NCBI GenBank assembly: GCA_038120765.1
Contig: JAYOMI010000006.1
Coordinates: 1 to 64,000, forward strand
DNA from: CAXBCP01 sp038120765
GTDB taxonomy: Bacteria; Pseudomonadota; Alphaproteobacteria; MPNO01; UBA830
Length of the DNA stretch: 64,000 bases
Direction: 5' to 3'
The position numbers and the translations under genes were made by a program. Shown piece after piece: positions 32,251 through 41,877 of the stretch (position 1 is the stretch's first letter; each line of letters begins with the position of its first letter). The notes below the pieces were generated by a model. The model had not been told where the DNA came from. It was given only the letters and a program-made list of their open reading frames with translations, and did not search any database.

Positions 32251-34155
32251 CTACTTTGCGGCCGCCAGCATTTCCTTGTTTGAGAGGATGCGGAGCGGAA
32301 AGATATCGCTGTTCGTGGTGATGATCGCCGAGGCGTCGGCGCGCACGGTACCGCCGGAGAACGCCCCGTCGACCGTAAACGTGCATATCTGAACGCTTCT
32401 GCCGTCCAGAACCGGCAGCGGGAACAATTCCTGGTAGACCTGGTCGCGGTCATCGAAACGGCCCGCCGTTTCCTCGACCAGCTTGCTGTTGCTGTCATAG
32501 ATACTGATATTCGCGCCTGAGCGGCCGACGATCGGCTTGGCGACGTAGCCGCTTTTCTTCAGCTCATCGGTCAGCACGGTCTTGGTGTTCAGGATATACC
32601 GGTTCCGCGGAAACATCGTGGATAGCACGGGCAGGATGGCCTTGTTGCTGGGAATAAGCGTCCAGAGGGGCTCGTAGACCATGACTTCGGGGCGCAGCAG
32701 GACATCCACGAGCCGCGGCGAGACTGTCTTGCGGTCGATCAGACGGTGTAAGCGCAGGTTCTCGGCGTCGTCGTCGATCTGATGGCGAATCTCGTCGAGT
32801 GCGGTTTCCCAGGCCCAGGTCTTCCATACCTGCTCGACTTTCTCGCCATCGGGATCGACCACGTTTCCGTCATCATCCCAGGCCAGCCCGGACAGCCCCG
32901 TGACGATTTTGCACCTTATGCCGGCGCGTTCGATCGCGTCTTTCATATACAGCGCGTGATAGGACTCTTCGAGATCGCCATCCTGCATGATGTGCAGCAG
33001 CCCGCTGACGCCGCTTTTCGCCCAGGCATCGGAAAGATCGGAATGGAGGTCGTGTCCGGTGCTGTGGCCGTCGTCGCAGCCGAATTGTTCAGCCCATATG
33101 TGCTGAACTTTCCCGCATTCCATGTGGCATGAAGCGGAATCGCAGTTGTATTCGAATACCTTCAGTCCGCGTTCCCACAGCGAGAAATCGAATCTGCCGG
33201 TGATCATCTGGTTGCGCCGGTTGTCCCAGGACTGGCGAATTCGCGGCCAGAGCGCCTCGGGAATATTGAATGTCTGCAGCAGTTCGTCGCGCTAGAGAAC
33301 ATAGTTCGTTGCATGCATGAAAAGGGCGTGCAGCTCGTTCGTTGCCCGTTTGATCTCGCCATATGCCGCCTCGCTCAGGCAGAAATACCGGTACTGGTCT
33401 TCCGGATCGCTGGGCAGCAGGCAACCGCCCATCATGTCGACATAGGCGGCTTCATCGGCATTCGCGAGATTAAGCCAGGTTTGCGTATGCGCGCCGGTCG
33501 CGGGCAACTCCCGGGCCTGCATGTTGAAAAGCTGCGGGTCGGTATCGACGATAAGTTCCGCATGGGTCGGGTCGTCCGTTTGTATGACCCAGCCCATGAT
33601 TTTGGCGTCTTCATAGGAACATTCGATCCAGTAACTGCCATCGGCCGATACGGTTGCATGAATTTCCCGCGAAAAATTCTGACCCGGCGGCCAGACGGTA
33701 TCCTGAACGTTTTGTTCTATCAGGCGAATCCGGTCCGGAAAGACCTCGGTCACGATCGCGACATGCCCGGTTATCTCGAACTCGCCGCCTTCGTTCCAGA
33801 TCAGAAGGCAGCCGGGTTCCGGGTGGCGTTTCGATCCGTTCCGGAAGGATTTCAGGGGCAGTGACGAATCGTCTTTGACGACCCGGACGGAGCGCAGCCG
33901 GAAAATATCGTATGCCATCGCGATATCGTCAAAGATATAGCCGTGGTTCAGGTACAGATATCGCCGTGCAAACTCGACACACTGCCATTTGTGGCCCATG
34001 AACACGCCGTCGATTTCGCTGCGATAGGCCTGCCGGTTCGGCAGTTCGGCGATATCCGCGCTGTCGTAATCGGACGAATATACGGGAACGTTTCCCGGCC
34101 CCATGCCGAGAACAGCACCGAATCGTGCGGGAGAGATTTCCGGGGTCGTCGTCAT
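32251..34155 (-). pseudogene. gsp: Bifunctional glutathionylspermidine amidase/synthetase, interrupted by an amber codon
   Basis: Makes and hydrolyses glutathionylspermidine. The N-terminal CHAP-type amidase (residues ~1-200) shows the catalytic Cys in GHKWQCVEFARRYL and His in ITGHVAIVTEV. The C-terminal ATP-grasp synthetase follows, with YNCDSASCHMECGK, HIMQDGDLEESYHA, LLRPEVMVYEPLWTLIPSNKAILP and KPIVGRSGANI. Codon 288 is TAG (33294-33292), within N-Y-V-L-*-R-D-E-L-L where the E. coli enzyme has V-L-K-D-D. A single base change from AAG or CAG explains it. The frame continues for ~346 codons after the stop with full conservation. So a recent nonsense mutation, a consensus error or read-through; the amidase half alone could still be made. 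Full length would be 634 residues. Confidence 0.85.
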
Positions 34156-34467
34156 TGAAATCCTGATCTGTCATAGGTGATTCGTCACTAACGGATGGCG
34201 CCTGCCGGACATTCTCCGCTGTATTCGCGCCGCATATCATGTTCGCGGCGCTGCAGGTCAAAGATTCTGTTATTCATCTGTGCGGCAGTTCATCCGATTC
34301 CGACATCAGATGGGCCCTTTTTCGGACAGAAGAAGAGATCGCTGAAATTATTTGGTTTATTCCGTCCGTTCCGGCGGTTCGGGGAGCTGGTTCCGCTGTT
34401 TTGACTTGATCATGCCGCCCTTTGCGCTATCCATGCCGCCCGCTTTCCTGAAATCTTCGAAGTCCGT
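34156..34467. other. 312-nt divergent intergenic region gsp / zapE
   Basis: No gene recognised. A TTGACT word at 34402 with a CTATCC-like -10 about 19 nt later could be a weak zapE promoter. No strong hairpin or repeat seen. Confidence 0.5.
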
Positions 34468-35616
34468 ATGTCCGACGCCGCCGCCACCAGTACCAAAGGT
34501 CCTCTATTCGCCTACAGGGACATGAATCGCGAAGGGGCCCTGCATCACGATGCGGTCCAGGCCCTCGCGGCCGAAAAGCTGCAATCGCTCTGGCACGCGC
34601 TTGCGGCATATAAACCGTCGGGTGGGGGCTCAGGCTGGCGCGAAAGGCTGGGTCTGGCGCGCCGCCCAGCCGAATCGGCGCCCCAGGGGCTTTATCTTTA
34701 CGGGCCGGTCGGGCGTGGCAAATCGATGCTCATGGACCTGTTCTATGAATCGATTGCGGGAGGCCACAAGCGCCGGGTCCATTTTCATGAATTCATGCTT
34801 GAAATTCACGAAACCATGCATCGCTGGCGTCAGCGCGACGGCAAGTTGCAGGACCCGTTGCCCAAAATCGCCGCGGAAATCGCAAAAGACACCTGGCTGC
34901 TCTGCTTTGACGAGTTCCAGGTGGAAAACATTGCAGATGCCATGATTCTCGGCCGTCTGTTCGAGGGGCTGTTCGATGAAGGCGTCGTCGTTGTCGCCAC
35001 CAGCAACCGGCACCCCGACGATCTCTACAAGGGCGGTCTGCAGCGCGACCGGTTCCTGCCGTTTATCGAGGTCCTGAAGGGACGAATAGATATCCTCGAA
35101 CTCGAAGCCGAGCGCGACTACCGCCGGGATCGACTCGTCGATATGGGCGTGTACCATACCCCGCTGGGGCCGGCGGCGGATGCGGCGCTTGATGCTGCTT
35201 TCGCCGCGCTCACCGACAACGCGGCGGGGGAACCGGCCGAACTGACGGCGACCGGGCGAAAGGTCATCGTGCCGCTGGCGGCGAGAGGCGTCGCCCGCTT
35301 TACCTTCGCGGAGCTCTGCGAAAACCCGCTTGGCGCGCCGGACTATCTCGCCATCGCAAAGGCTTATCACACGATTATTCTGTCCGGCATACCGATGCTC
35401 CCGCCCGCCCGCCGCAACGAATCAAGGCGGCTGGTGACGCTGATCGATGCGCTCTATGAGCACAGGGTGAACGTGGTGATTTCCGCCGCCGCACAGCCCG
35501 ACGAACTCTCGCCGGAGGGCGATACAGCCTTCGCGTTCGAACGTACGGCGTCGCGCCTGATCGAGATGCAGTCGGAAGAGTACATCCAGGCGGCGCATCT
35601 GAACGCAAACACGTGA
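34468..35616 (+). CDS. zapE: AFG1-type ATPase / cell division protein ZapE
   Basis: Single-domain AAA-type ATPase of 382 residues. Walker A LYGPVGRGKSMLMD near 76-89, VHFHEFMLEIH, Walker B LLCFDEFQVENIADAMIL near 144-160, sensor region VATSNRHPDDLY, and the arginine-finger segment RNESRRLVTLIDALYE toward the end. ZapE interacts with FtsZ at the division ring under stress; the mitochondrial homologue Afg1 handles respiratory-chain subunits, which fits its position between sdh and mdh. Start ATG 34468 near a weak ribosome-binding site. Confidence 0.93.
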   Translation: MSDAAATSTKGPLFAYRDMNREGALHHDAVQALAAEKLQSLWHALAAYKPSGGGSGWRERLGLARRPAESAPQGLYLYGPVGRGKSMLMDLFYESIAGGHKRRVHFHEFMLEIHETMHRWRQRDGKLQDPLPKIAAEIAKDTWLLCFDEFQVENIADAMILGRLFEGLFDEGVVVVATSNRHPDDLYKGGLQRDRFLPFIEVLKGRIDILELEAERDYRRDRLVDMGVYHTPLGPAADAALDAAFAALTDNAAGEPAELTATGRKVIVPLAARGVARFTFAELCENPLGAPDYLAIAKAYHTIILSGIPMLPPARRNESRRLVTLIDALYEHRVNVVISAAAQPDELSPEGDTAFAFERTASRLIEMQSEEYIQAAHLNANT

Positions 35617-35725
35617 AAAACTCCCACTAATGCTTGCCCTTCAAGGTTAACGGCGTTAGAAACCTCGCCAACCGGCGCTACCTTGCCGGCACACATATTT
35701 TCCATAACAGCTTCCGGAAGCATTC

Positions 35726-36694
35726 ATGGCCCGCAACAAAATCGCCCTCATCGGCGCCGGCAATATTGGCGGCACCCTTGCCCATCTCGCTGGACTCAAA
35801 GAGCTCGGCGATATCGTTCTTTTCGATATCATGAAAGGNNNNNNNNNNGCGCTCGACCTCGTGGAATCGTCTCCCGTTGAAGGTTTCGATGCCAAGATCA
35901 CGGGTGCTAATTCCTACGCGGGCATCAAGAATGCTGACGTGATCATCGTTACCGCCGGTATCCCGCGCAAACCCGGGATGAGCCGCGACGACCTGATCGC
36001 GATCAATGCCAATGTGATGAAGCAGGTCGGCGAGGGCATCAAGAAATATGCGCCCAAGGCGTTCGTTATCTGCATCACCAACCCGCTGGACGCCATGGTC
36101 TGGGCGCTGCAGAAGCATTCGGGACTGCCGGCGAACCGGGTCGTCGGCATGGCCGGCGTGCTCGACAGCGCGCGTTTTCGCTATTTCCTGGCCGAGGAAT
36201 TCAATGTCTCGGTTGAGGACGTCACGGCCTTCGTGCTCGGTGGACATGGCGACACGATGGTGCCGTCGGTCCGGTATTCGACCGTCGCCGGCATTCCGCT
36301 TCCCGATCTGATCAAGATGGGCTGGACGACACAGGAAAAGCTCGATGCCATCGTTCAGCGCACGCGCGACGGCGGCGGCGAGATCGTCAGCCTGCTCGGC
36401 AACGGCTCTGCCTTCTACGCACCTGCCTCGGCGGCGATCCAGATGGCGGATGCCTATCTCAAAGACAAGAAACGCGTTCTGCCCTGTGCGGCAATGCTTA
36501 AAGGCGAATACGGCGTCAAGGGCCTCTATATCGGCGTGCCGGTTGTGATCGGCGCGAAGGGCATCGAACGCATCGTCGAGATCAAGCTGGATGCGGACGA
36601 AAAACGCCAGTTCGACAGCTCGGTCAAAGCCGTGAAGGGCTTGGTCGACGTCGTCAAGAAAATGGAACGCGAAGCGGCTAAAAAAGCAAAGTAA
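35726..36694 (+). CDS. mdh: Malate dehydrogenase (assembly gap inside)
   Basis: NAD-dependent L-malate dehydrogenase of the LDH-like type, ~322 residues. The NAD-fold MARNKIALIGAGNIGGTLAHL, IVTAGIPRKPGMSRDDL, ITNPLDAMVW, the catalytic His in VLGGHGDTMVPSVRYS (near 175) and a C-terminal lysine-rich end are all present. Ten N at 35839-35848 fall after D-I-M-K-G and before A-L-D-L. Relatives have about five residues there (of the M-P-Q-G-K type), which would need ~16 bases, so the ten N are a placeholder and not the true length. First gene upstream of sucCDAB-lpd. Confidence 0.95.
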   Translation: MARNKIALIGAGNIGGTLAHLAGLKELGDIVLFDIMKXXXXALDLVESSPVEGFDAKITGANSYAGIKNADVIIVTAGIPRKPGMSRDDLIAINANVMKQVGEGIKKYAPKAFVICITNPLDAMVWALQKHSGLPANRVVGMAGVLDSARFRYFLAEEFNVSVEDVTAFVLGGHGDTMVPSVRYSTVAGIPLPDLIKMGWTTQEKLDAIVQRTRDGGGEIVSLLGNGSAFYAPASAAIQMADAYLKDKKRVLPCAAMLKGEYGVKGLYIGVPVVIGAKGIERIVEIKLDADEKRQFDSSVKAVKGLVDVVKKMEREAAKKAK

Positions 36695-36749
36695 AGCGGC
36701 GTGAAAAGCCTTTATACGCACCGGTAATCCGCCGACGCGCTATTTATGG

Positions 36750-36765
36750 TTAATGATCGCTTAAC
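36750..36765 (+). promoter_or_regulatory. CtrA-binding site upstream of sucC
   Basis: TTAATGATCGCTTAAC matches the full alphaproteobacterial CtrA consensus TTAA-N7-TTAAC. It lies 48 nt before the sucC start, where bound CtrA would overlap the promoter. Confidence 0.6.
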
Positions 36766-36813
36766 ACACCGGGTTTACGGTTTCGTAACGCGGCAGGAGC
36801 ATATGGTCAGGTT

Positions 36814-38010
36814 ATGAACATTCATGAATATCAGGCGAAGCAGTTGCTCGCCAAATACGGCGTCGCTGTGCCGAAGGGCGGAGTAGCCTATACGCCCGAC
36901 GAAGCCGTCAAGGTGGCCGAAGGTCTGGGCGGTTCCGTCTGGGTCGTCAAATCGCAGATTCATGCGGGTGGCCGCGGTGCAGGCCGCTTCAAGGATGATT
37001 CCAGCGACAAAGGCGGCGTGCGTGTCGTCAAGTCGATTGACGAGGTTCGCGAAAACGTGGCCGCGATGCTGGGCAAGGTTCTCGTCACCAAGCAGACCGG
37101 TGAGGAAGGCCGTGAGGTCAAGCGCGTCTATGTCGAGGAAGGGTGCGACATCGCCCGTGAGCTCTATCTCGGTATTCTGATCGACCGTGAAACCAGCCGT
37201 GTCACGCTGATGTCGTCAACCGAGGGCGGGATGGAAATCGAGGAGGTCGCCGAAGCGACGCCCGAAAAAATCCTGCGCTTCGATATCGACCCGGCAACCG
37301 GCATGCAGGCATTTCACGCCCGGCAGGTCGCGTTCGGGCTCGGTCTCCAGGGCGACCAGGTCAAATCCGCCGTCAAGTTCCTGATGGGCGTGTATACCGC
37401 ATTCACCGATCTGGACGCCTCGATCGTCGAGATCAATCCGCTGGTCGTGACCGGCTCGGGCGACGTCATCGCGCTCGATGCCAAAATGAACTTCGACGAC
37501 AACGCGCTCTTCCGTCACAAGAACGTGCAGGAACTGCGCGACGAAGACGAAGAGGATCCGACCGAGCTGGAGGCCGCCAAGCACGACCTCAACTACATCA
37601 CGCTCGACGGCAATATCGGTTGCATGGTCAACGGCGCCGGCCTTGCGATGGCGACGATGGATATCATCAAGCTCTATGGCGGTGCGCCCGCCAACTTCCT
37701 CGATGTCGGCGGCGGGGCGACCAAGGAACGCGTCACGACGGCTTTCAAGCTGATCCTGTCGGATCCGAATGTGGAATCCATTCTGGTGAACATTTTCGGC
37801 GGTATCATGCGCTGCGACGTGATTGCCGAAGGCGTGGTCGCGGCTGCCCGCGAAGTCAGCCTCGATGTGCCGCTGGTCGTGCGGCTTGCCGGTACCAATG
37901 TGGAACTCGGCAAGAAGATCCTTGAAGAATCCGGTCTGCCGATCGTCTCGGCGGATAATCTGGCGGATGCCGCCGAAAAGGTTGTCAAAGTAACGAAGGA
38001 GGCAGCCTGA
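36814..38010 (+). CDS. sucC: Succinyl-CoA synthetase beta subunit
   Basis: ATP-grasp subunit; with SucD it interconverts succinyl-CoA and succinate with substrate-level phosphorylation. MNIHEYQAKQLLAKYGVAVP, KSQIHAGGRGAGRFK (nucleotide site), EINPLVVTGSGDVIALDAK and LVNIFGGIMRCDVIAEG are signature segments. 398 residues. Its TGA shares one base with the sucD ATG. Preceded by a CtrA site, so a promoter probably lies in the mdh-sucC gap. Confidence 0.98.
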   Translation: MNIHEYQAKQLLAKYGVAVPKGGVAYTPDEAVKVAEGLGGSVWVVKSQIHAGGRGAGRFKDDSSDKGGVRVVKSIDEVRENVAAMLGKVLVTKQTGEEGREVKRVYVEEGCDIARELYLGILIDRETSRVTLMSSTEGGMEIEEVAEATPEKILRFDIDPATGMQAFHARQVAFGLGLQGDQVKSAVKFLMGVYTAFTDLDASIVEINPLVVTGSGDVIALDAKMNFDDNALFRHKNVQELRDEDEEDPTELEAAKHDLNYITLDGNIGCMVNGAGLAMATMDIIKLYGGAPANFLDVGGGATKERVTTAFKLILSDPNVESILVNIFGGIMRCDVIAEGVVAAAREVSLDVPLVVRLAGTNVELGKKILEESGLPIVSADNLADAAEKVVKVTKEAA

Positions 38011-38885
38011 TGTCGGTGCTGGTCGGAAAAGACACGAAAGTTATCTGTCAGGGCTTCACCGGCGCGCAGGGAACGTTTCATTCGGAACAGGCGATCGCCT
38101 ATGGCACGCAGATGGTCGGCGGGGTCACGCCGGGCAAGGGCGGCACCAAGCATCTCGATCTTCCCGTGTTCGATACGGTTGCCGACGCGGTTGCAAAGAC
38201 CGGCGCCAATGCCTCCGTGATCTATGTGCCGCCGCCCTTCGCGGCGGATGCCATTCTCGAAGCGATCGACGCGGAAATCCCGCTTGCGATCTGCATCACC
38301 GAGGGCATTCCGGTGCTCGACATGGTGAGGGTGAAACGCGCGCTGGCGAATTCCGGTACGCGCCTGATCGGGCCGAACTGCCCGGGTATCATCACGCCCG
38401 ATGAATGCAAGATCGGCATCATGCCCGGTCATATTCACAAGCGTGGCGCGATCGGTATCGTGTCGCGCTCCGGGACGCTGACCTATGAAGCGGTCGCACA
38501 GACGACGGCTGCCGGGTTGGGGCAGACAACCTGTATCGGTATCGGTGGCGATCCCGTCAACGGAACCAATTTTGTCGACTGCATCGATCTGTTCCTTGCT
38601 GACGACGAAACCCAGGGCATCGTCATGATCGGCGAAATTGGCGGCTCTGCGGAAGAAGATGCGGCCGACTTCATCAAACAATCCAAAACAAAGAAACCCA
38701 TCGTGGGCTTTATCGCAGGCGTTACCGCGCCTCCGGGCCGGCGCATGGGTCATGCGGGCGCGATCATATCGGGCGGCAAAGGCGGCGCCGACGACAAGAT
38801 CGAAGCCATGAAAAGCGCAGGGATCCGCGTCTCGGATTCGCCCGCCGGTATCGGCGACGCGATGGTCGAGGCGATGAAGGGATAG
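38010..38885 (+). CDS. sucD: Succinyl-CoA synthetase alpha subunit
   Basis: CoA-binding and phosphohistidine subunit. CQGFTGAQGTFHSEQAI at the N-terminus, GPNCPGIITP, GIVSRSGTLTYEAV, and the phospho-His loop GFIAGVTAPPGRRMGHAGAI near 239-258. 291 residues, start overlapping the sucC stop by one base. Followed by a short hairpin (CGCCGG/CCGGCG, 38900-38917) before sucA. Confidence 0.98.
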   Translation: MSVLVGKDTKVICQGFTGAQGTFHSEQAIAYGTQMVGGVTPGKGGTKHLDLPVFDTVADAVAKTGANASVIYVPPPFAADAILEAIDAEIPLAICITEGIPVLDMVRVKRALANSGTRLIGPNCPGIITPDECKIGIMPGHIHKRGAIGIVSRSGTLTYEAVAQTTAAGLGQTTCIGIGGDPVNGTNFVDCIDLFLADDETQGIVMIGEIGGSAEEDAADFIKQSKTKKPIVGFIAGVTAPPGRRMGHAGAIISGGKGGADDKIEAMKSAGIRVSDSPAGIGDAMVEAMKG

Positions 38886-38959
38886 GTCGGGGCTAACTGC
38901 GCCGGCATTTTCCGGCGATGTAGCATGTGAGAGGGGCGGCGGCAGCGCCGCCGGAGTTC

Positions 38960-41842
38960 ATGACCAGACTGATAGACAAGACTTCGTTTCTCACGAGTGC
39001 CAATAGCACTTTCGTGGCGGAACTTTATGCGCGTTATCTCGAAAAACCGGCGACGGTAGACCCCGAATGGGCGGCATTCTTCGACGAGTTGCAGGACGAA
39101 GCGCCGGACGTTCTGCGAGATCTCCGGGGTGCCAGCTGGGCGCCGAACGGCACTGCGGTTATCGGTACGGAAACGGCCGCCGAGGTAATGAAAACCAACG
39201 GCGCGAATGGTCCTGCCGCGAACGGCGCAGCGCCGGGGCACGTTCTCAGCGATGCGACGCGGGATTCCATCCAGGCGCTGATGATTATCCGCTCGCACCG
39301 TGTGCGCGGCCATCTTTACGCGGAGCTCGACCCTCTCGGCCTTGAACAGCCATTAAGCCATACGGAGCTCGACCCGGAATCCTACGGTTTCAGCGAAGCC
39401 GATTACGACCGTGAAATTTATATTCACGACCGGCTGGGTCTGGGCGAAAAAGCGCCGCTTCGCGATATCGTCGAAAAGGTCCGCGCGACCTATTGCGGCC
39501 ATATCGGCGTCGAATACATGCATATCACCTCGACCGAGGAAAAGGTCTGGATCCAGGACCGGATCGAGGGCATCCGCAACCAGACCGATTTTACGGATAT
39601 CGGAAAGGTCACGATCCTCGAACGGCTGACCGAGGCCGAAACGTTCGAACAGTTCCTGAACGTGAAATATACCGGCACCAAAAGATTCGGCCTCGACGGG
39701 GCGGAATCGCTCGTGCCCGGCCTTGAACAGATCCTGAAGCGCGGGACCCAGCTCGGCGTGGAAGAGGTCGTGATCGGCATGCCCCATCGCGGGCGTCTGA
39801 ACGTGCTGGCAAACGTCATGAACAAACCGTTCGCCGCCATCTTTTCCGAATTCCAGGGCATGTCCGCCAAGCCGGAGGACGTCCAGGGTTCGGGAGATGT
39901 CAAATATCATCTCGGCACGTCCGCCGATCGCGAATTCGACGGCAAGCAGGTTCACCTGTCACTCACCGCGAACCCGTCTCATCTTGAAGCTGTCGATCCG
40001 GTCGTGGTCGGCAAGGTGCGGGCGAAACAGCGCCAGCGCGGGGACCGCGAACGCCGCAAGGTCCTCGGCCTGCTGATGCATGGCGATGCCGCATTCGGCG
40101 GCCAGGGCATCGTTGCCGAAACCTTCGGCCTGTCCGACATCAAGGGGTATCGCACCGGCGGCACGATGCATGTGGTCGTCAACAACCAGATCGGCTTTAC
40201 CACCAACCCCGGAGCGACGCGCACGTCCCGCTATCCGACCGAAATTGCGAAAATGGCGCAGGCGCCGATTTTTCATGTGAACGGCGACGACGTCGAGGCG
40301 GTTGTCCATGTCGCGCGAATCGCGGCCGAATTCCGTCATGAATTCCGCAAGGATGTCGTGATCGATATGTGGTGTTATCGCCGTTTCGGTCATAACGAAG
40401 GCGATGAACCGGCATTTACCCAGCCGAAAATGTACAGGGCGATCGCCAATCATCCGACGGTTCGCCAGCTTTATGCGAACCAGCTCGTCGCCGAGGGCGT
40501 GCTGACCGAGGAACAGGTGGCTGAAATCCAGGACAGGGTGCGTACCCAGCTCGACCAGGATTTTGAGGCCTCGACGTCCTACAAGCCGAACAAGGCCGAT
40601 TGGCTTGAAGGCAAATGGCAGGGCAAGACCACGGCGCCATCCGCCGAGGAACGCAAGGGCAAGACGGATGTGCCGCTGGACCTGCTGCGCGAAGTCGGTA
40701 ATGCGATTTCGACCGTGCCGGAAGACTTCAACCTGAATTCAAAGCTCAAGCGCTTCTTTTCGAACAGGAAAAAGGCGATCGAGAGCGGCGAGGGAATTGA
40801 CTGGGCAACCGGCGAATCGCTCGCCTTCGGAACCCTGCTGACGGAAAATCATCTGGTCCGGCTCAGCGGACAGGATGTCGCCCGCGGCACGTTTTCCCAG
40901 CGCCATGCGGTGGTCATAGACCAGGAGAACGAAAAAGTCTTCATTCCGCTCGAACAGATCCGTCCTGGCAATCAGGCGAAGTTTATCGCCCGGAACTCGA
41001 CGCTGTCCGAAGCGGCCGTTCTCGGGTTCGAATACGGGCTGTCGCTCGCGGATCCGGATGTGCTGGTTCTGTGGGAAGCCCAGTTCGGCGATTTCGCCAA
41101 CGGTGCGCAGTTTATCTTCGACCAGTTTATCTCCTCCGGCGAATCCAAATGGCTCCGCATGTCGGGCCTTGTGATGTTGCTGCCGCACGGCTTTGAAGGC
41201 CAGGGGCCGGAACATTCGTCGGCTCGGCTGGAACGGTATCTGCAGCAATGCGCCGAGGATAACTGGCAGGTCTGCAATATCACGACGCCTGCAAACTATT
41301 ACCATGCCCTGCGTCGCCAGATTCACCGCGATTTCCGCAAGCCGCTTGTCATCATGACGCCGAAATCGCTGCTGCGTCACAAGCGGGCCGTATCGAAACT
41401 GGAAGAATTCGGGCCGGGGACATCGTTCAACCGGGTGCTCCCGGATTGCGGCGATCTCGTTGCGCCGGCGAAGGTGAAGCGCGTCGTTCTGTGTACGGGC
41501 AAGGTTTATTACGATCTCCTCGCCGCGCGCGAAGAGGCGAATATCGCCAATATCGCGCTGGTTCGGATGGAACAGCTTTATCCCTTCCCGAGCATTTCGC
41601 TGTCGAAAGAGCTCGAAAAATACCCCGGCGCCGAAATTGTCTGGTGTCAGGAAGAGCCCAAGAATATGGGAGCTTGGCATTTTCTCGACCGGCGGATCGA
41701 GGAAGTGCTCGGCAATCTCAATGTCGAGGCCGAACGGCCGGTTTATGTCGGCCGTCCCGAAGCAGCGTCCCCGGCAACGGGTTCGCTCGGCAAACATAAC
41801 GCCGAGCAAAAGGCGCTGGTATCCGAAGCTCTGATGAAATGA
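38960..41842 (+). CDS. sucA: 2-Oxoglutarate dehydrogenase E1 component
   Basis: Thiamine-diphosphate decarboxylase of the 2-oxoglutarate dehydrogenase complex, 960 residues from ATG 38960 (GGAG at the right distance; the frame could begin at GTG 38927). N-terminal NSTFVAELYARYLEKPATVDPEWAAFF is the E2-binding region. IGMPHRGRLNVLANVMNKP, the ThDP motif HGDAAFGGQGIVAETFGLS, WCYRRFGHNEGDEPAFTQP and MLLPHGFEGQGPEHSSARLERYLQ are all present. Expected partners sucB and lpd follow. Confidence 0.98.
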   Translation: MTRLIDKTSFLTSANSTFVAELYARYLEKPATVDPEWAAFFDELQDEAPDVLRDLRGASWAPNGTAVIGTETAAEVMKTNGANGPAANGAAPGHVLSDATRDSIQALMIIRSHRVRGHLYAELDPLGLEQPLSHTELDPESYGFSEADYDREIYIHDRLGLGEKAPLRDIVEKVRATYCGHIGVEYMHITSTEEKVWIQDRIEGIRNQTDFTDIGKVTILERLTEAETFEQFLNVKYTGTKRFGLDGAESLVPGLEQILKRGTQLGVEEVVIGMPHRGRLNVLANVMNKPFAAIFSEFQGMSAKPEDVQGSGDVKYHLGTSADREFDGKQVHLSLTANPSHLEAVDPVVVGKVRAKQRQRGDRERRKVLGLLMHGDAAFGGQGIVAETFGLSDIKGYRTGGTMHVVVNNQIGFTTNPGATRTSRYPTEIAKMAQAPIFHVNGDDVEAVVHVARIAAEFRHEFRKDVVIDMWCYRRFGHNEGDEPAFTQPKMYRAIANHPTVRQLYANQLVAEGVLTEEQVAEIQDRVRTQLDQDFEASTSYKPNKADWLEGKWQGKTTAPSAEERKGKTDVPLDLLREVGNAISTVPEDFNLNSKLKRFFSNRKKAIESGEGIDWATGESLAFGTLLTENHLVRLSGQDVARGTFSQRHAVVIDQENEKVFIPLEQIRPGNQAKFIARNSTLSEAAVLGFEYGLSLADPDVLVLWEAQFGDFANGAQFIFDQFISSGESKWLRMSGLVMLLPHGFEGQGPEHSSARLERYLQQCAEDNWQVCNITTPANYYHALRRQIHRDFRKPLVIMTPKSLLRHKRAVSKLEEFGPGTSFNRVLPDCGDLVAPAKVKRVVLCTGKVYYDLLAAREEANIANIALVRMEQLYPFPSISLSKELEKYPGAEIVWCQEEPKNMGAWHFLDRRIEEVLGNLNVEAERPVYVGRPEAASPATGSLGKHNAEQKALVSEALMK

Positions 41843-41877
41843 AAAAACGACTAGCCTGCTCCAGGAGCATTTAGAAC

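Noticed and set aside
21464..33294. Genome-wide recoding of TAG as a sense codon
   Set aside because: Many intact core genes here end in TAG (ftsY, rpsP, leuC, leuD, sdhB, sdhD, sucD, lpd, priA) at the normal position, and a third interrupted gene has TAA.
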